Source of the DNA: Anaerolineales bacterium UBA877
GTDB lineage: Bacteria; Chloroflexota; Anaerolineae; Anaerolineales; Villigracilaceae
DNA: 30,197 nt
Assembly: GCA_002294405.1 (NCBI GenBank)
Contig: DBFP01000029.1
Location: forward strand, 1,445 to 31,641
Reading direction: 5' to 3'
Shown here in pieces: positions 1-8,148 of the stretch. Numbering within the stretch: the stretch's first letter is position 1; every line of letters starts with the position of its first letter. Below the pieces are notes generated by a model. It was not told the DNA's origin. It did no database searches and saw nothing but the letters and a program-made list of their open reading frames with translations. The position numbers were made by a program, and so were the translations under genes.

Positions 1-3000
1 TTATGGATTTGATTTCGAAAAGTGAGCCAATGTCCCGTTGCCCGCGTTCGCGACCCAAAGTCCACCCGAACCGTCGGAGGCGATACCGCTGGGCAGGAGT
101 AAAGTGCCTGACGAGCAGCCGTCTTCCACACGGATTGGTTTTCCTCCGGGTGAGAAGGTGATCAAGCGGCAGAGTTCCGGGTCAGTCACGGTGATATTCC
201 CAATCGTGTCAACCGCGATGAACGGCTTGTTCTCAACAGATTGTCCAAACCAGCCGTCCACCGGCCATTCAACTGTGGCGGTATAAACCAGCTTGGACTC
301 ATCAGGAGTAAAGACCTGGACGCGCTGGTTCCATGTATCGGTCACGTAGACCTTCCCTGATGAATCCAACGCCACAGCCACCGGTTCATCCAATAGGCCA
401 AGATTCATTCCTGGCGATCCGAACTGGGTGATGTAATCCCCATTTGAGTTAAAGATGACGATGCGCTTGTTCCCGGTGTCAGCTACATATACATTGCCTT
501 GAGTGTCCACGGCCAGCCCACGGGGACCATAGAAGGCATCCGGAGAATCAGAAGCCTGCCCAAAATACCCCCACATCGTAATGAACTCCCCGTTGGCGGT
601 AAATTTCTGAATGCGGTAGTTCCATGTATCGGCAACGTAGACACTGCCGTCCGGACCAAGTGCAATCCCCCATGGTTCATTGAATGTTCCTCCGGGTGCT
701 TTTTCCTTTGAAACATCAGCACGAGTGCCCCATACCTGGATGACTTTTCCATCCCGGTCAAGATGCTGAATGCGATTATTCATCGAATCAACAACATACA
801 GGCTCCCATCCTTGGCTGCGGCCAGGGAACGCGGCGACTGGAATTGTCCCGGTTTATCTCCCGCCGTCCCAAGTACCTGGTCGGGGAAAGTCGAGGTTGT
901 AATGTCCGCATAGGGGTCCACCGGGGTCACCACAGCCTGGGCGCTGGCACCAAAAGGCCAGAGTTGTGCGGCGATATCTTTCCGGATATAGTAATGCATC
1001 CGTGCAGCCACGCCCCAATCAGAAATGGTATAGGTCGTACTGTTTTTCAACGCTCCCCACTGGGTAAAATCATCATTAAACCAGATTTGGAAAACTGCAC
1101 TGCGTACTTTCGCATCCGTGAAGAAGGGTTTAATATGCGGCCATACAGACTTTAAATAATCGACAAAATTCATGGCTGGTGCGGTCTTGTCAGTCCCGGC
1201 ATACTCATTCTGGTGGGCGCTGATGTATTCAGCCTTGATCGAATCCCATTTCAGGCTCCAATAATCCATATTGGGCCACCAGAGTCGCATCCCGGCGAAT
1301 TCGTCGTAATCTTGACGCACCACAGGTGCCAGCTTGGTCAGGTTTTCATCTCCAACTGCAATGACCAATGCCCGGCGTAAATCACGGGTTGGATTCACAT
1401 CGAAATCAATTTTATTGGTGAAACGACGCATGTACCACCAGTAAGGGTAGCGCACCTGGTTATCATAAGCGGTCACAATATCTGCATAGTTGCCAGTTGT
1501 ACGAATGGAAATTGCCTCTATCTCACCAAGCAGGATCTTGGGATCTGGAGCAGCGTGGGCATAGACCAGGTACTCCGTGGCATAATCGAAATTGATATAT
1601 GCAGCCCTGAATGAATCTCTTGCGGTTTGCAAAGCTAGGATGCCAAAAATTACCAGGATCGCGAAACGGGCGTAATTCCGGTAACCCCAGGAGATCACCC
1701 TACCCCACAGCACACATTCCACAAACCAGCCAACCGCCCAGCCCGTGGCTAGAATCATCGGCAGGGCCAAATGGATTGTCAGCCAGGGCATTTTTTCCCC
1801 GGCATAAGAAAACACTGCCAGGCTGCTTACTGACCAGAAAACCAGGAGCGCAGCCACCGGAACCGGTGGTTGATCTGAATCACCCTGGACCCGGGTAAAC
1901 GGTGATCCTGGTTGGTTCTGCCACAGCTTTCCGAACCCTGCAATCCCTGCTGCAGCGATTGTCCCAAGGGCTGGAAGGAATTCGTACATCGGGATCAAGA
2001 GCAGTAAATAATAGTATAAAGGCTGTCCACCGCGCGCCACGCCTTGCTGGTCCATCCAGTAACTGAGCTCCCCCACCAGCCCACCCACGATCCCTTCAGG
2101 GTTGGTGAAGAACGTGGTGTAAAGCAGGGTGAACGGGATAAAAAATACAGCTGCATGGAGCAGCCACTTGCGCCCGAACCACAAAATTCCAGCGAGACCC
2201 CCAAGTGCAGCCAGGACTGCCGCCACACCGACCACGCGCAGGATACCCTTGTTGGAGTAATCCAGGGGGGTAAAACCCATCAACTTAATTGGTATGCTGG
2301 TTAACAAGGGAAGGATTAGCGTTCCGAGGAGGACCAGCAGGTTGGCAGCCCGCTCTGATTTAATCGTCGTCCACCCGAGACCTTTCACCAATTCCACAAC
2401 CGACCAGGCCAATGTTCCTGTTCCTCCCGCGGCAAGAAGGGATACCACGATGATCATAGTATGAAGCTGATCCGGGGGAGTATCAGTGGTTGGTTTATGG
2501 GAGAAATAGAATCCCGCGGCTCCTGCCAAAAGCAACACGGTCAGGGCGAGACCGAGCAGGAAAAAGCCTTTGCGCTTCCCTGGCTGCCATTCCCGGCGTG
2601 AGACACGGTCCACGAAATAAGCCCCCAAAAATAAAAATTGTTCGGCTGCAAACATATAGCTTGTGGCTTTGTCTGTGAAGTGGAGGGCGTTTACCGCAGT
2701 GAACAGGAATAAAACCCAGGTCTCTCCCTTTTCAAGGTATCGCAGGATCGCATAAATGGTTAAAATTCCCCAGAAAACAATGTAAGCCTCATTCCGGGCA
2801 TAGCGTGCATAAAATAGCATCAGGGGGGAAATAATGATCAGAGCCCCCGCCACCAGTGCCCCGATCCGACCCAGGTAGCGACGAAAAGCGAACAAAGCCA
2901 CCAATATGGAAGCAATATTGAGCACAGCTGCCGGGATGCGGGCGGTGAAATCGTTGTCGCCAAACAGCGCATAAGATAGTGCCATCATATGGAATTGCAC

Positions 3001-3231
3001 CGGACCATGGCTCATCGGGTCCACTTTGAAACCATTCCCCGTGTACAAACTGTAGGAAGGAACAACATGATTGATCTCATCATGACTCTGGGTGCGAGCC
3101 CCCAGATCGTATAAGCGTGAAACAATGGCGACAGCAATAAGAAGAACTACAAGCATGGTTTCCACGTTCAACGGGAACCAACGCTTGAGAGGAATATCTA
3201 GGATGGATGGTTTTTCAGAAATGGGCATCAT
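1..3231 (-). CDS. Agl23-like membrane glycosyltransferase fused to a C-terminal NHL propeller
   Basis: The protein has 1076 residues and is complete, with a TAA stop at the window edge. Residues 1 to about 560 hold many hydrophobic segments of GT-C type. The first loop carries an acidic pair in QSHDE (D51, E52), where the catalytic or metal-binding aspartate of PMT/ArnT-type transferases sits. The layout matches the Agl23-type family (TIGR03663), thought to act on lipid-linked sugars. Residues about 780-1076 form six NHL repeats with motifs such as VYVADTWN, VYVADTGN and VYVTDTWN, enough for one closed six-bladed propeller, probably extracytoplasmic. The acceptor sugar is unknown. The start is the first of two adjacent ATG codons. 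No Shine-Dalgarno precedes it, and the second ATG is equally possible. The gene lies 88 bases downstream of the methyltransferase gene on the same strand. The family call is solid; the biochemical role is inference. Confidence 0.85.
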   Translation of the reverse strand: MMPISEKPSILDIPLKRWFPLNVETMLVVLLIAVAIVSRLYDLGARTQSHDEINHVVPSYSLYTGNGFKVDPMSHGPVQFHMMALSYALFGDNDFTARIPAAVLNIASILVALFAFRRYLGRIGALVAGALIIISPLMLFYARYARNEAYIVFWGILTIYAILRYLEKGETWVLFLFTAVNALHFTDKATSYMFAAEQFLFLGAYFVDRVSRREWQPGKRKGFFLLGLALTVLLLAGAAGFYFSHKPTTDTPPDQLHTMIIVVSLLAAGGTGTLAWSVVELVKGLGWTTIKSERAANLLVLLGTLILPLLTSIPIKLMGFTPLDYSNKGILRVVGVAAVLAALGGLAGILWFGRKWLLHAAVFFIPFTLLYTTFFTNPEGIVGGLVGELSYWMDQQGVARGGQPLYYYLLLLIPMYEFLPALGTIAAAGIAGFGKLWQNQPGSPFTRVQGDSDQPPVPVAALLVFWSVSSLAVFSYAGEKMPWLTIHLALPMILATGWAVGWFVECVLWGRVISWGYRNYARFAILVIFGILALQTARDSFRAAYINFDYATEYLVYAHAAPDPKILLGEIEAISIRTTGNYADIVTAYDNQVRYPYWWYMRRFTNKIDFDVNPTRDLRRALVIAVGDENLTKLAPVVRQDYDEFAGMRLWWPNMDYWSLKWDSIKAEYISAHQNEYAGTDKTAPAMNFVDYLKSVWPHIKPFFTDAKVRSAVFQIWFNDDFTQWGALKNSTTYTISDWGVAARMHYYIRKDIAAQLWPFGASAQAVVTPVDPYADITTSTFPDQVLGTAGDKPGQFQSPRSLAAAKDGSLYVVDSMNNRIQHLDRDGKVIQVWGTRADVSKEKAPGGTFNEPWGIALGPDGSVYVADTWNYRIQKFTANGEFITMWGYFGQASDSPDAFYGPRGLAVDTQGNVYVADTGNKRIVIFNSNGDYITQFGSPGMNLGLLDEPVAVALDSSGKVYVTDTWNQRVQVFTPDESKLVYTATVEWPVDGWFGQSVENKPFIAVDTIGNITVTDPELCRLITFSPGGKPIRVEDGCSSGTLLLPSGIASDGSGGLWVANAGNGTLAHFSKSNP

Positions 3232-3237
3232 CCGGCT

Positions 3238-3243
3238 ATTGTA
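3238..3243 (-). promoter_or_regulatory. Possible -10 element immediately upstream of the glycosyltransferase gene
   Basis: On the minus strand TACAAT ends six bases before the first ATG. No Shine-Dalgarno lies between them, so transcription from here would give a nearly leaderless mRNA. No convincing -35 hexamer is seen at 16-18 bases, so this is a weak call. Confidence 0.25.
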
Positions 3244-3319
3244 CCAAATTAGATATTACGAAAGGTCTTCATGGGAACTATTATCTAGCTCGTCACAGGC
3301 ATAAACTGCAGAATAACAT

Positions 3320-4345
3320 TTATCTATTCCACCGGGCATAAACTGCCTGCGAAAGCAACTTTCCAGAACTCACTTCCTTTGTCACCAATTCGCCGCACTC
3401 CAAGTCCCCCCCATAGCCTTTCATCATCTCTGCCAGTGCGGAATAAACATGAATGGCAGGCATTTTTACAGCATATACACTAAGGATCGTAAACAAGGGG
3501 TGATCACTTAACACCTCCCGGCAGGCTTGCAAGAGCTTGGGCAGGGATTTATACACCTCCCACACTTCCCCCTTTGGTCCCCGTCCGAATTTGGGCGGGT
3601 CGAGCAAAACTCCGTCATATTTAACCCCCCGTCTTGCCTCCCGCTCGACGTACTTCAATGCGTCATCCACGATCCATCGGATGGGTTTCCCGGTCAAATC
3701 GGAAAGAGCCTGGTTTGTTCGTGCCCAGCCTACTGCTTTTTTTGAGGCGTCAACATGGGTAACCTGCGCCCCGGCTGCGGCGCAGGCAAGCGACGCTAGC
3801 CCCGTATAACCGAAGAGATTTAATACTTTTACTTTGACATCTTGGATGGTTGAGGATCCCTTTATATCCCGGGGGGAGGTTTCTTTCACCTTCGACTCTT
3901 CTGGAACAGTTCGAAGCTTGTGAGTTTCAATCCTGCGATCCCTGATCAACCCTGCCATCCAGTCCCATTGTGCTCCGCACTCCGGGAAAACACCCAGGTG
4001 TCGTCCGGGAGTGGTCATCGCCCAAAAACACAAATCTCCAATCTTTATGGAATTTTGACTCGAGTGAATTGATCGTCCTGTGGAGAGAGGATATTTCATC
4101 TCCCATTGATTGGGCACGGTTTTTAAAAACTTCCAGTGCCCTCCACTTTCCTCGCCGCTGGGCTGAAATATCGCCTGGGCGGTATCCCATGAGGAGGCAG
4201 GCAGGCTTCGAGTCCACAACGCCTGCACTTCTGGGCGGATGAAGGTATACGACCCAAACCGTTCCAGTTTCAGGCCGTCTCCGGAATCGATCAGTTCATA
4301 ATCTTTCCAATCAGGGGAGTCAAGTAGATGAATTTGGGGGACCAT
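3320..4345 (-). CDS. Class I SAM-dependent methyltransferase, RlmI-like (Methyltrans_SAM family)
   Basis: The protein has 341 residues. The C-terminal half is a Rossmann methyltransferase: SAM-binding motif I VLNLFGYTG (residues 174-182), the acidic strand-2 end VDAS (198-201), DDAL (227-230) and the catalytic-type motif DPPKFGRG (249-256). These are typical of the COG1092/PF10672 family, which includes the 23S rRNA m5C1962 methyltransferase RlmI. The N-terminal part (LERFGSYTFIRPE, about 28-39) resembles family members lacking the PUA domain of E. coli RlmI. A polar stretch at about 140-172 looks like a loosely conserved linker. An rRNA substrate is likely but not shown by sequence. No clear Shine-Dalgarno precedes the ATG; it is kept because the family-like N-terminus begins there. 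The gene is divergent from mraZ. Confidence 0.85.
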   Translation of the reverse strand: MVPQIHLLDSPDWKDYELIDSGDGLKLERFGSYTFIRPEVQALWTRSLPASSWDTAQAIFQPSGEESGGHWKFLKTVPNQWEMKYPLSTGRSIHSSQNSIKIGDLCFWAMTTPGRHLGVFPECGAQWDWMAGLIRDRRIETHKLRTVPEESKVKETSPRDIKGSSTIQDVKVKVLNLFGYTGLASLACAAAGAQVTHVDASKKAVGWARTNQALSDLTGKPIRWIVDDALKYVEREARRGVKYDGVLLDPPKFGRGPKGEVWEVYKSLPKLLQACREVLSDHPLFTILSVYAVKMPAIHVYSALAEMMKGYGGDLECGELVTKEVSSGKLLSQAVYARWNR

Positions 4346-4401
4346 ATAAAGTGGATAATGAATTGACCAGAAAGTGATACCTTAAAATTTGCCTTCACCA
4401 C

Positions 4402-4431
4402 TTGCATTTCGTATAGAAGATGTGCTAAAAT
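4402..4431 (+). promoter_or_regulatory. Promoter of the dcw cluster (mraZ promoter)
   Basis: A -35 element TTGCAT (4402-4407) and a -10 element TAAAAT (4426-4431) are separated by 18 bases, and a TGC triplet directly before the -10 makes an extended -10. The predicted start of transcription, about 4438, lies just before the MraZ-type repeats and about 74 bases before the mraZ ATG. No comparably strong promoter was found inside the cluster. Confidence 0.7.
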
Positions 4432-4441
4432 GATGCATCAG

Positions 4442-4466
4442 TGGTAGAAAGTGGGACGAAGTGGGA
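4442..4466 (+). promoter_or_regulatory. MraZ operator: three direct repeats at 10-base spacing
   Basis: TGGTAGAAAG, TGGGACGAAG and TGGGATG follow one another with TGG at 4442, 4452 and 4462, an exact 10-base period. E. coli MraZ is known to bind TGGGN direct repeats spaced by 5 bases (10-base period) upstream of its own gene, and mollicute MraZ binds related AAAGTGGG boxes. The repeats lie just downstream of the predicted transcription start, a position suited to autorepression. The first copy is imperfect (TGGT). Confidence 0.8.
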
Positions 4467-4511
4467 TGCCGGGAATTCCGGCATTCTGATTATATAGGGT
4501 TATTAGAACTA

Positions 4512-4949
4512 ATGTTCCTGAATCAATACCAGCACTCGTTCGATGACAAGGGAAGACTGACAATCCCATCCAGATTTAGGGAATTGCCAGCAGAAGGTGC
4601 TTTTGTCGTCCAGGGGTTGGACCGCAACCTCATGGTGCTGCCTCCCGCGGTATTCCAAGTCTTATATGAACGATTGATGGCGATGAATCTGACAGATCCA
4701 TCAGCACGTCTTTTGCGCCGCATAATTCTTGGGAATGCCTTGCAGATTGTCCCGGATGGGGTGGGAAGGGTTTTACTTCCCTCAAATCTAAAAGAATATG
4801 CGGACCTGAAAGAAAATGTGATTTTTGTCGGCCAGGGTGATTATTTCGAGATTTGGTCGCCTGACCTCTGGAAAGAGCAGGAAGTGTTGGTTAGTGACGC
4901 CGATACCAATGCACAACGATTTGCAGCGCTTGATCTAAACACCCGCTGA
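4512..4949 (+). CDS. mraZ: Transcriptional regulator MraZ
   Basis: The protein has 145 residues, usual for MraZ. It contains two AbrB/SpoVT-like half-domains, each with the family signature: DKGRLTIPSRFRE near residue 13 and GVGRVLLPSNLKEY near residue 83. MraZ is the DNA-binding autoregulator at the head of dcw clusters. A longer frame opens at a GTG at 4461, but that codon falls inside the operator repeats and adds 17 residues foreign to the family. The ATG at 4512 gives the typical MFLNQYQHSFD start. The Shine-Dalgarno is weak. The stop is followed one base later by the rsmH start. Confidence 0.95.
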   Translation: MFLNQYQHSFDDKGRLTIPSRFRELPAEGAFVVQGLDRNLMVLPPAVFQVLYERLMAMNLTDPSARLLRRIILGNALQIVPDGVGRVLLPSNLKEYADLKENVIFVGQGDYFEIWSPDLWKEQEVLVSDADTNAQRFAALDLNTR

Positions 4950-4950
4950 G

Positions 4951-5868
4951 ATGTTTTCCGAGCACCAACCAGTACTTTACCAAGAAATTATACACGCTTT
5001 ACACCCGAAAAGTGGAGCCCGATATGTGGATGGGACCCTTGGTGGAGGCGGTCATGCAGCCGGTCTGCTTGCTGGGAGCACCCCAAATGGCCTCTTGCTT
5101 GGCTTGGATGTGGACCCTCAAGCACTTGCCCTGGCTCAGCAGAAACTCGCTGCCTTCGGAGAGCGGGTATGGTTTAGGAAAGCCGCTTATACCTCCCTCC
5201 CCCAACACCTTGCGGACCTGGGGTGGAACTCGGTGGATGGCATCCTGCTTGACCTTGGAGCATCGTCAATGCAGTTCGACACCCCGGAACGCGGCTTTTC
5301 ATTTCTGACAGATGGTCCGTTGGATATGCGCTTTGATCCGGAAAAACCGCTCACTGCTGCCGAGATCGTAAACGAATGGCCAGAGATGGAATTGTCAGAT
5401 ATCCTTTTCCGTTACGGTGAGGAGCCCGCTGCAAGGCGAATTGCCAGAGCCATAGTGATAAATAGACCCGTGGGAGGCACTCTTGAGTTGGCAGCAATTA
5501 TCGAGAAGGTGGTACCCCGCCGCCGTTTTCACCACCCAGCCACTCAAACCTTCCAGGCTTTGCGCATCACGGTAAACGACGAGATGGAGTCCGTGGAGAA
5601 AATATTACCGATGGCAGTTCAGGCTCTTAACCGGGGAGGCAGGCTGGCAGTGATTTCCTTCCATTCACTGGAAGATCGGATCGTTAAGGATTATTTCCGC
5701 CGTGAAAGCAGGGACTGCATTTGTCCCCCACGCCAGCCAATCTGCACTTGCGGGCATAAGGCGAGTATCAAGGAAATCAACCATCGGCCCATCACGCCGA
5801 CTGAAGAAGAGATCAACCGGAATTCCCGCTCACGCAGCGCTAAGTTACGTGTAGCTGAGAAATTATAA
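4951..5868 (+). CDS. rsmH: 16S rRNA (cytosine(1402)-N4)-methyltransferase RsmH
   Basis: The protein has 305 residues, normal for RsmH (MraW). It shows EHQPVLYQE at the N-terminus, the SAM-binding loop DGTLGGGGH (27-35), LDLGASSMQFD, HPATQTFQALRI and SFHSLEDRIVK. The C-terminal cysteine cluster CICPPRQPICTCG and the ending SRSRSAKLRVAEK are also typical. The enzyme N4-methylates C1402 in the decoding centre of 16S rRNA. The gene holds its classic place directly after mraZ, one base after the mraZ stop, so translational coupling is likely. Confidence 0.97.
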   Translation: MFSEHQPVLYQEIIHALHPKSGARYVDGTLGGGGHAAGLLAGSTPNGLLLGLDVDPQALALAQQKLAAFGERVWFRKAAYTSLPQHLADLGWNSVDGILLDLGASSMQFDTPERGFSFLTDGPLDMRFDPEKPLTAAEIVNEWPEMELSDILFRYGEEPAARRIARAIVINRPVGGTLELAAIIEKVVPRRRFHHPATQTFQALRITVNDEMESVEKILPMAVQALNRGGRLAVISFHSLEDRIVKDYFRRESRDCICPPRQPICTCGHKASIKEINHRPITPTEEEINRNSRSRSAKLRVAEKL

Positions 5869-5871
5869 GCA

Positions 5872-5913
5872 AGCCAATGGGTGTTGGCTCAGAACGGAGG
5901 TGCAGCGTCACCT
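5872..5913 (+). other. Two short inverted repeats in the rsmH-ftsL gap
   Basis: AGCCAA (5872-5877) pairs with TTGGCT (5884-5889), and AGGTG (5898-5902) pairs with CACCT (5909-5913). The second stem takes in most of a GGAGG at 5896-5900. No T-run follows, so these are unlikely to be simple terminators. They lie in the only sizeable gap of the first half of the dcw cluster. Confidence 0.35.
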
Positions 5914-5947
5914 AATACATATATAGTACTTGAATGGACATTAATCG

Positions 5948-6409
5948 ATGAACAATGTCACTCAAATCGTCCAGAAAGTTCGTCAGGCCCCCTGGCGGGT
6001 GCAACGCCAGTGGATCGGCGTATTTTTGCTTGGATTGGTCCTGATGGCAATGGTGGCTGGCATCTATCTAAATGTCACGGTGCGAGCCACATTGGCTGGG
6101 CGTGAAATTATTGGACTGCAGGCATTCATCACCACCAACCAGAGGGTAAATGCCGATCTGGAAACCCAGTTGGCTGGTTTAATTTCCATTGAAGCCATGC
6201 AACAGCGTGCCGACAACCTGGGGTTCCAGCCAGCCAACCCGGATGACATCACCTATGTGGCTGTTCCAGGATTCGTGCCTCAATCCGCCGTGGACATGTC
6301 AACACCAAACAACCAGCCCGTCACCCCGGTCATACTTCCCGAATATACAGAATCCTGGTTCGACTATTTTCTGAACCAGCAAGTCTCCTCCCCGGGAGGA
6401 CAGCCGTGA
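5948..6409 (+). CDS. ftsL: FtsL/DivIC-like bitopic division protein
   Basis: The protein has 153 residues. A short basic cytoplasmic N-terminus is followed by one transmembrane helix (about 22-42), then a probable coiled coil (about 47-92) and a motif LGFQPANPDDITYVAVPG as often found after the coiled coil of FtsL/DivIC proteins. The Pro-rich C-terminus is variable. FtsL partners FtsB/DivIC and FtsQ to activate FtsW-FtsI at the septum. Sequence identity in this family is always low, so the call leans on topology and on position between rsmH and the transpeptidase gene. A stop codon lies just upstream in frame, so the ATG is the first available; its Shine-Dalgarno is poor. The end overlaps the ftsI GTG by four bases. 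Confidence 0.8.
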   Translation: MNNVTQIVQKVRQAPWRVQRQWIGVFLLGLVLMAMVAGIYLNVTVRATLAGREIIGLQAFITTNQRVNADLETQLAGLISIEAMQQRADNLGFQPANPDDITYVAVPGFVPQSAVDMSTPNNQPVTPVILPEYTESWFDYFLNQQVSSPGGQP

Positions 6410-8142
6410 AGCGCCTGCCGAATGCCTGGCGGTATTTAATAACAGTATCCCTGTTGGCACTGCTGGGAATTGCCATCCTGGTGCAAATTATCCGGATTCA
6501 AAACAGCCCGGAAGTTGCGGGAGTCATTAATCAAGGAAATTTCATCTGGAAGGATTTTTTCCCACCGCGCGGTGAGATTTATGACCGCCATGGCAACCTG
6601 CTGGCTGGGAACAAGACCGTTTACGAAATCGGTTTGGATCTGACGGCAAATCCCGACATGCCAACCATTTTGCTGGCTTTACAAATGTCGGGGATAGACC
6701 TGAACGAGGTGAATTACAGGATTTCCCAGGTTACCTCCACTGCACAGTACATCGTTCTGGATGATTTTGTGTCCGCCAACAAAGCGGACAATTTGATGAC
6801 CCTCCAAAAAGCGGCTCATGGTGACCCGACCGGGAAGAACCTGGACGCAATCTATTTCAAGGCTCATTACGGTCGCAGTTATCCTGAAAATTCTCTGGTG
6901 TCGAACGTGCTCGGTTTTGTCACTGAAGATAATCATGGTTACATGGGCGTCGAAGAAAAGTATGACAACATCCTGGCAGGCATTCCCCTGCGACTGCTTG
7001 TGCCAGCTGACCCAAGGCGGGCTAATGAATACCCCACCATCCCACCTGGCCAAACCATCATCCTGACCATTGACCGCGAGATCCAGGCAGCGGTGGAAAA
7101 GATCCTTGATCAAGCATTGGAAAATACCCACGCCACCTCCGGGACAATTGTTGTAATGGATCCGCGCACCGGGGAAATCCTGGCAATGTCCTCCACCCCA
7201 CGGCTGAATCTGAACGATTACCAGAGTATTAAAACCGTGTTCCCCGGGGAAACCCCGTTTAACCGGGCCATCAGCCAGGCTTATGAGCCCGGCTCGGTCG
7301 CAAAAATACTGACCATGGCAGGCGCCTTGGACAGCGGTGCTGTCAAACCCGAAACAATCACCTTTGTTCCCCAATATATCGTGGTCGGCGGGTTTAGAAT
7401 TTTTAACTGGGATGGCGGGGCGTGGGGAAACCAGGATATGACCGGCTGTCTGGCGAACTCGCTAAATGTCTGTCTTGCATGGGTCGCCGACCGCGAAATG
7501 GGAAGCGCCAGTTTTTATTCTTATATGCAGCGTTTCGGGCTCGGTCATGCCACCGGCGTCGATTTAGCCCAGGAAACCTCCGGGCGCTTGAAACTCCCCG
7601 GGGATGGAGATTGGACTCCGGTTGAATTGGGCACCAATTCATACGGGCAGGGTGTTTCCGCCACTCCCCTGCAGATGGTAATGGCCGCCTCAGCCCTGGC
7701 CAATGACGGTCAAATGGTTTACCCGCATGTCCTGTATGCCCAGATACAGGATGGAAAACAGAGCAATACTAAAACACAAATCGTTGGTGCTCCAGTCTCG
7801 GCCGCCACCGCCCATACCATCAGTGATATGCTGACCAACTCCCTGGAGATCGAATCATCCGCGGCTCGTGTTCCGGGTTACCGCATCGCGGGAAAAACCG
7901 GTACTGCGCAGATCCCCCTCCCCGGAGGAGGTTACGACCAATCCAATGTCAATGCCTCATTTATTGGATGGGGACCGGTGGATGATCCTCGTTTCATAGT
8001 TTATGTCTGGCTTGAAAAACCACAGAGCAACCGGGCGGCTTCGGTGGTGGCAGCTCCAATCTTCAAACAAGTTGTGGAAAAACTGGTCGTGTTATTGGAC
8101 ATCCCGCCGGATGCTGTCCGCCGTCAAATGATTGGCCAATGA
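6406..8142 (+). CDS. ftsI: Septal peptidoglycan D,D-transpeptidase FtsI (class B PBP)
   Basis: The protein has 578 residues. An N-terminal membrane anchor (about 8-28) is followed by the PBP dimerisation domain beginning at PPRGEIYDRHGNLLA and by the transpeptidase domain. Active-site motifs are SVAK (S297 nucleophile, K300), SLN (S352, N354; usually SxN with S or C in the middle) and KTGT (497-500). There are no PASTA repeats at the C-terminus. The enzyme cross-links septal peptidoglycan together with FtsW. It starts with GTG within a GTGA overlap with the ftsL stop, and ends seven bases before murF. Confidence 0.95.
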   Translation: MKRLPNAWRYLITVSLLALLGIAILVQIIRIQNSPEVAGVINQGNFIWKDFFPPRGEIYDRHGNLLAGNKTVYEIGLDLTANPDMPTILLALQMSGIDLNEVNYRISQVTSTAQYIVLDDFVSANKADNLMTLQKAAHGDPTGKNLDAIYFKAHYGRSYPENSLVSNVLGFVTEDNHGYMGVEEKYDNILAGIPLRLLVPADPRRANEYPTIPPGQTIILTIDREIQAAVEKILDQALENTHATSGTIVVMDPRTGEILAMSSTPRLNLNDYQSIKTVFPGETPFNRAISQAYEPGSVAKILTMAGALDSGAVKPETITFVPQYIVVGGFRIFNWDGGAWGNQDMTGCLANSLNVCLAWVADREMGSASFYSYMQRFGLGHATGVDLAQETSGRLKLPGDGDWTPVELGTNSYGQGVSATPLQMVMAASALANDGQMVYPHVLYAQIQDGKQSNTKTQIVGAPVSAATAHTISDMLTNSLEIESSAARVPGYRIAGKTGTAQIPLPGGGYDQSNVNASFIGWGPVDDPRFIVYVWLEKPQSNRAASVVAAPIFKQVVEKLVVLLDIPPDAVRRQMIGQ

Positions 8143-8148
8143 GGTCAT

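Noticed and set aside
4461..4511. Upstream GTG start for mraZ adding 17 residues
   Set aside because: The GTG is part of the third MraZ repeat and the extra residues do not belong to the family; the ATG at 4512 gives the standard N-terminus.
6679..7374. 231-codon frame antisense to ftsI
   Set aside because: It lies wholly inside a gene with intact active-site motifs and has no domain or RBS support.
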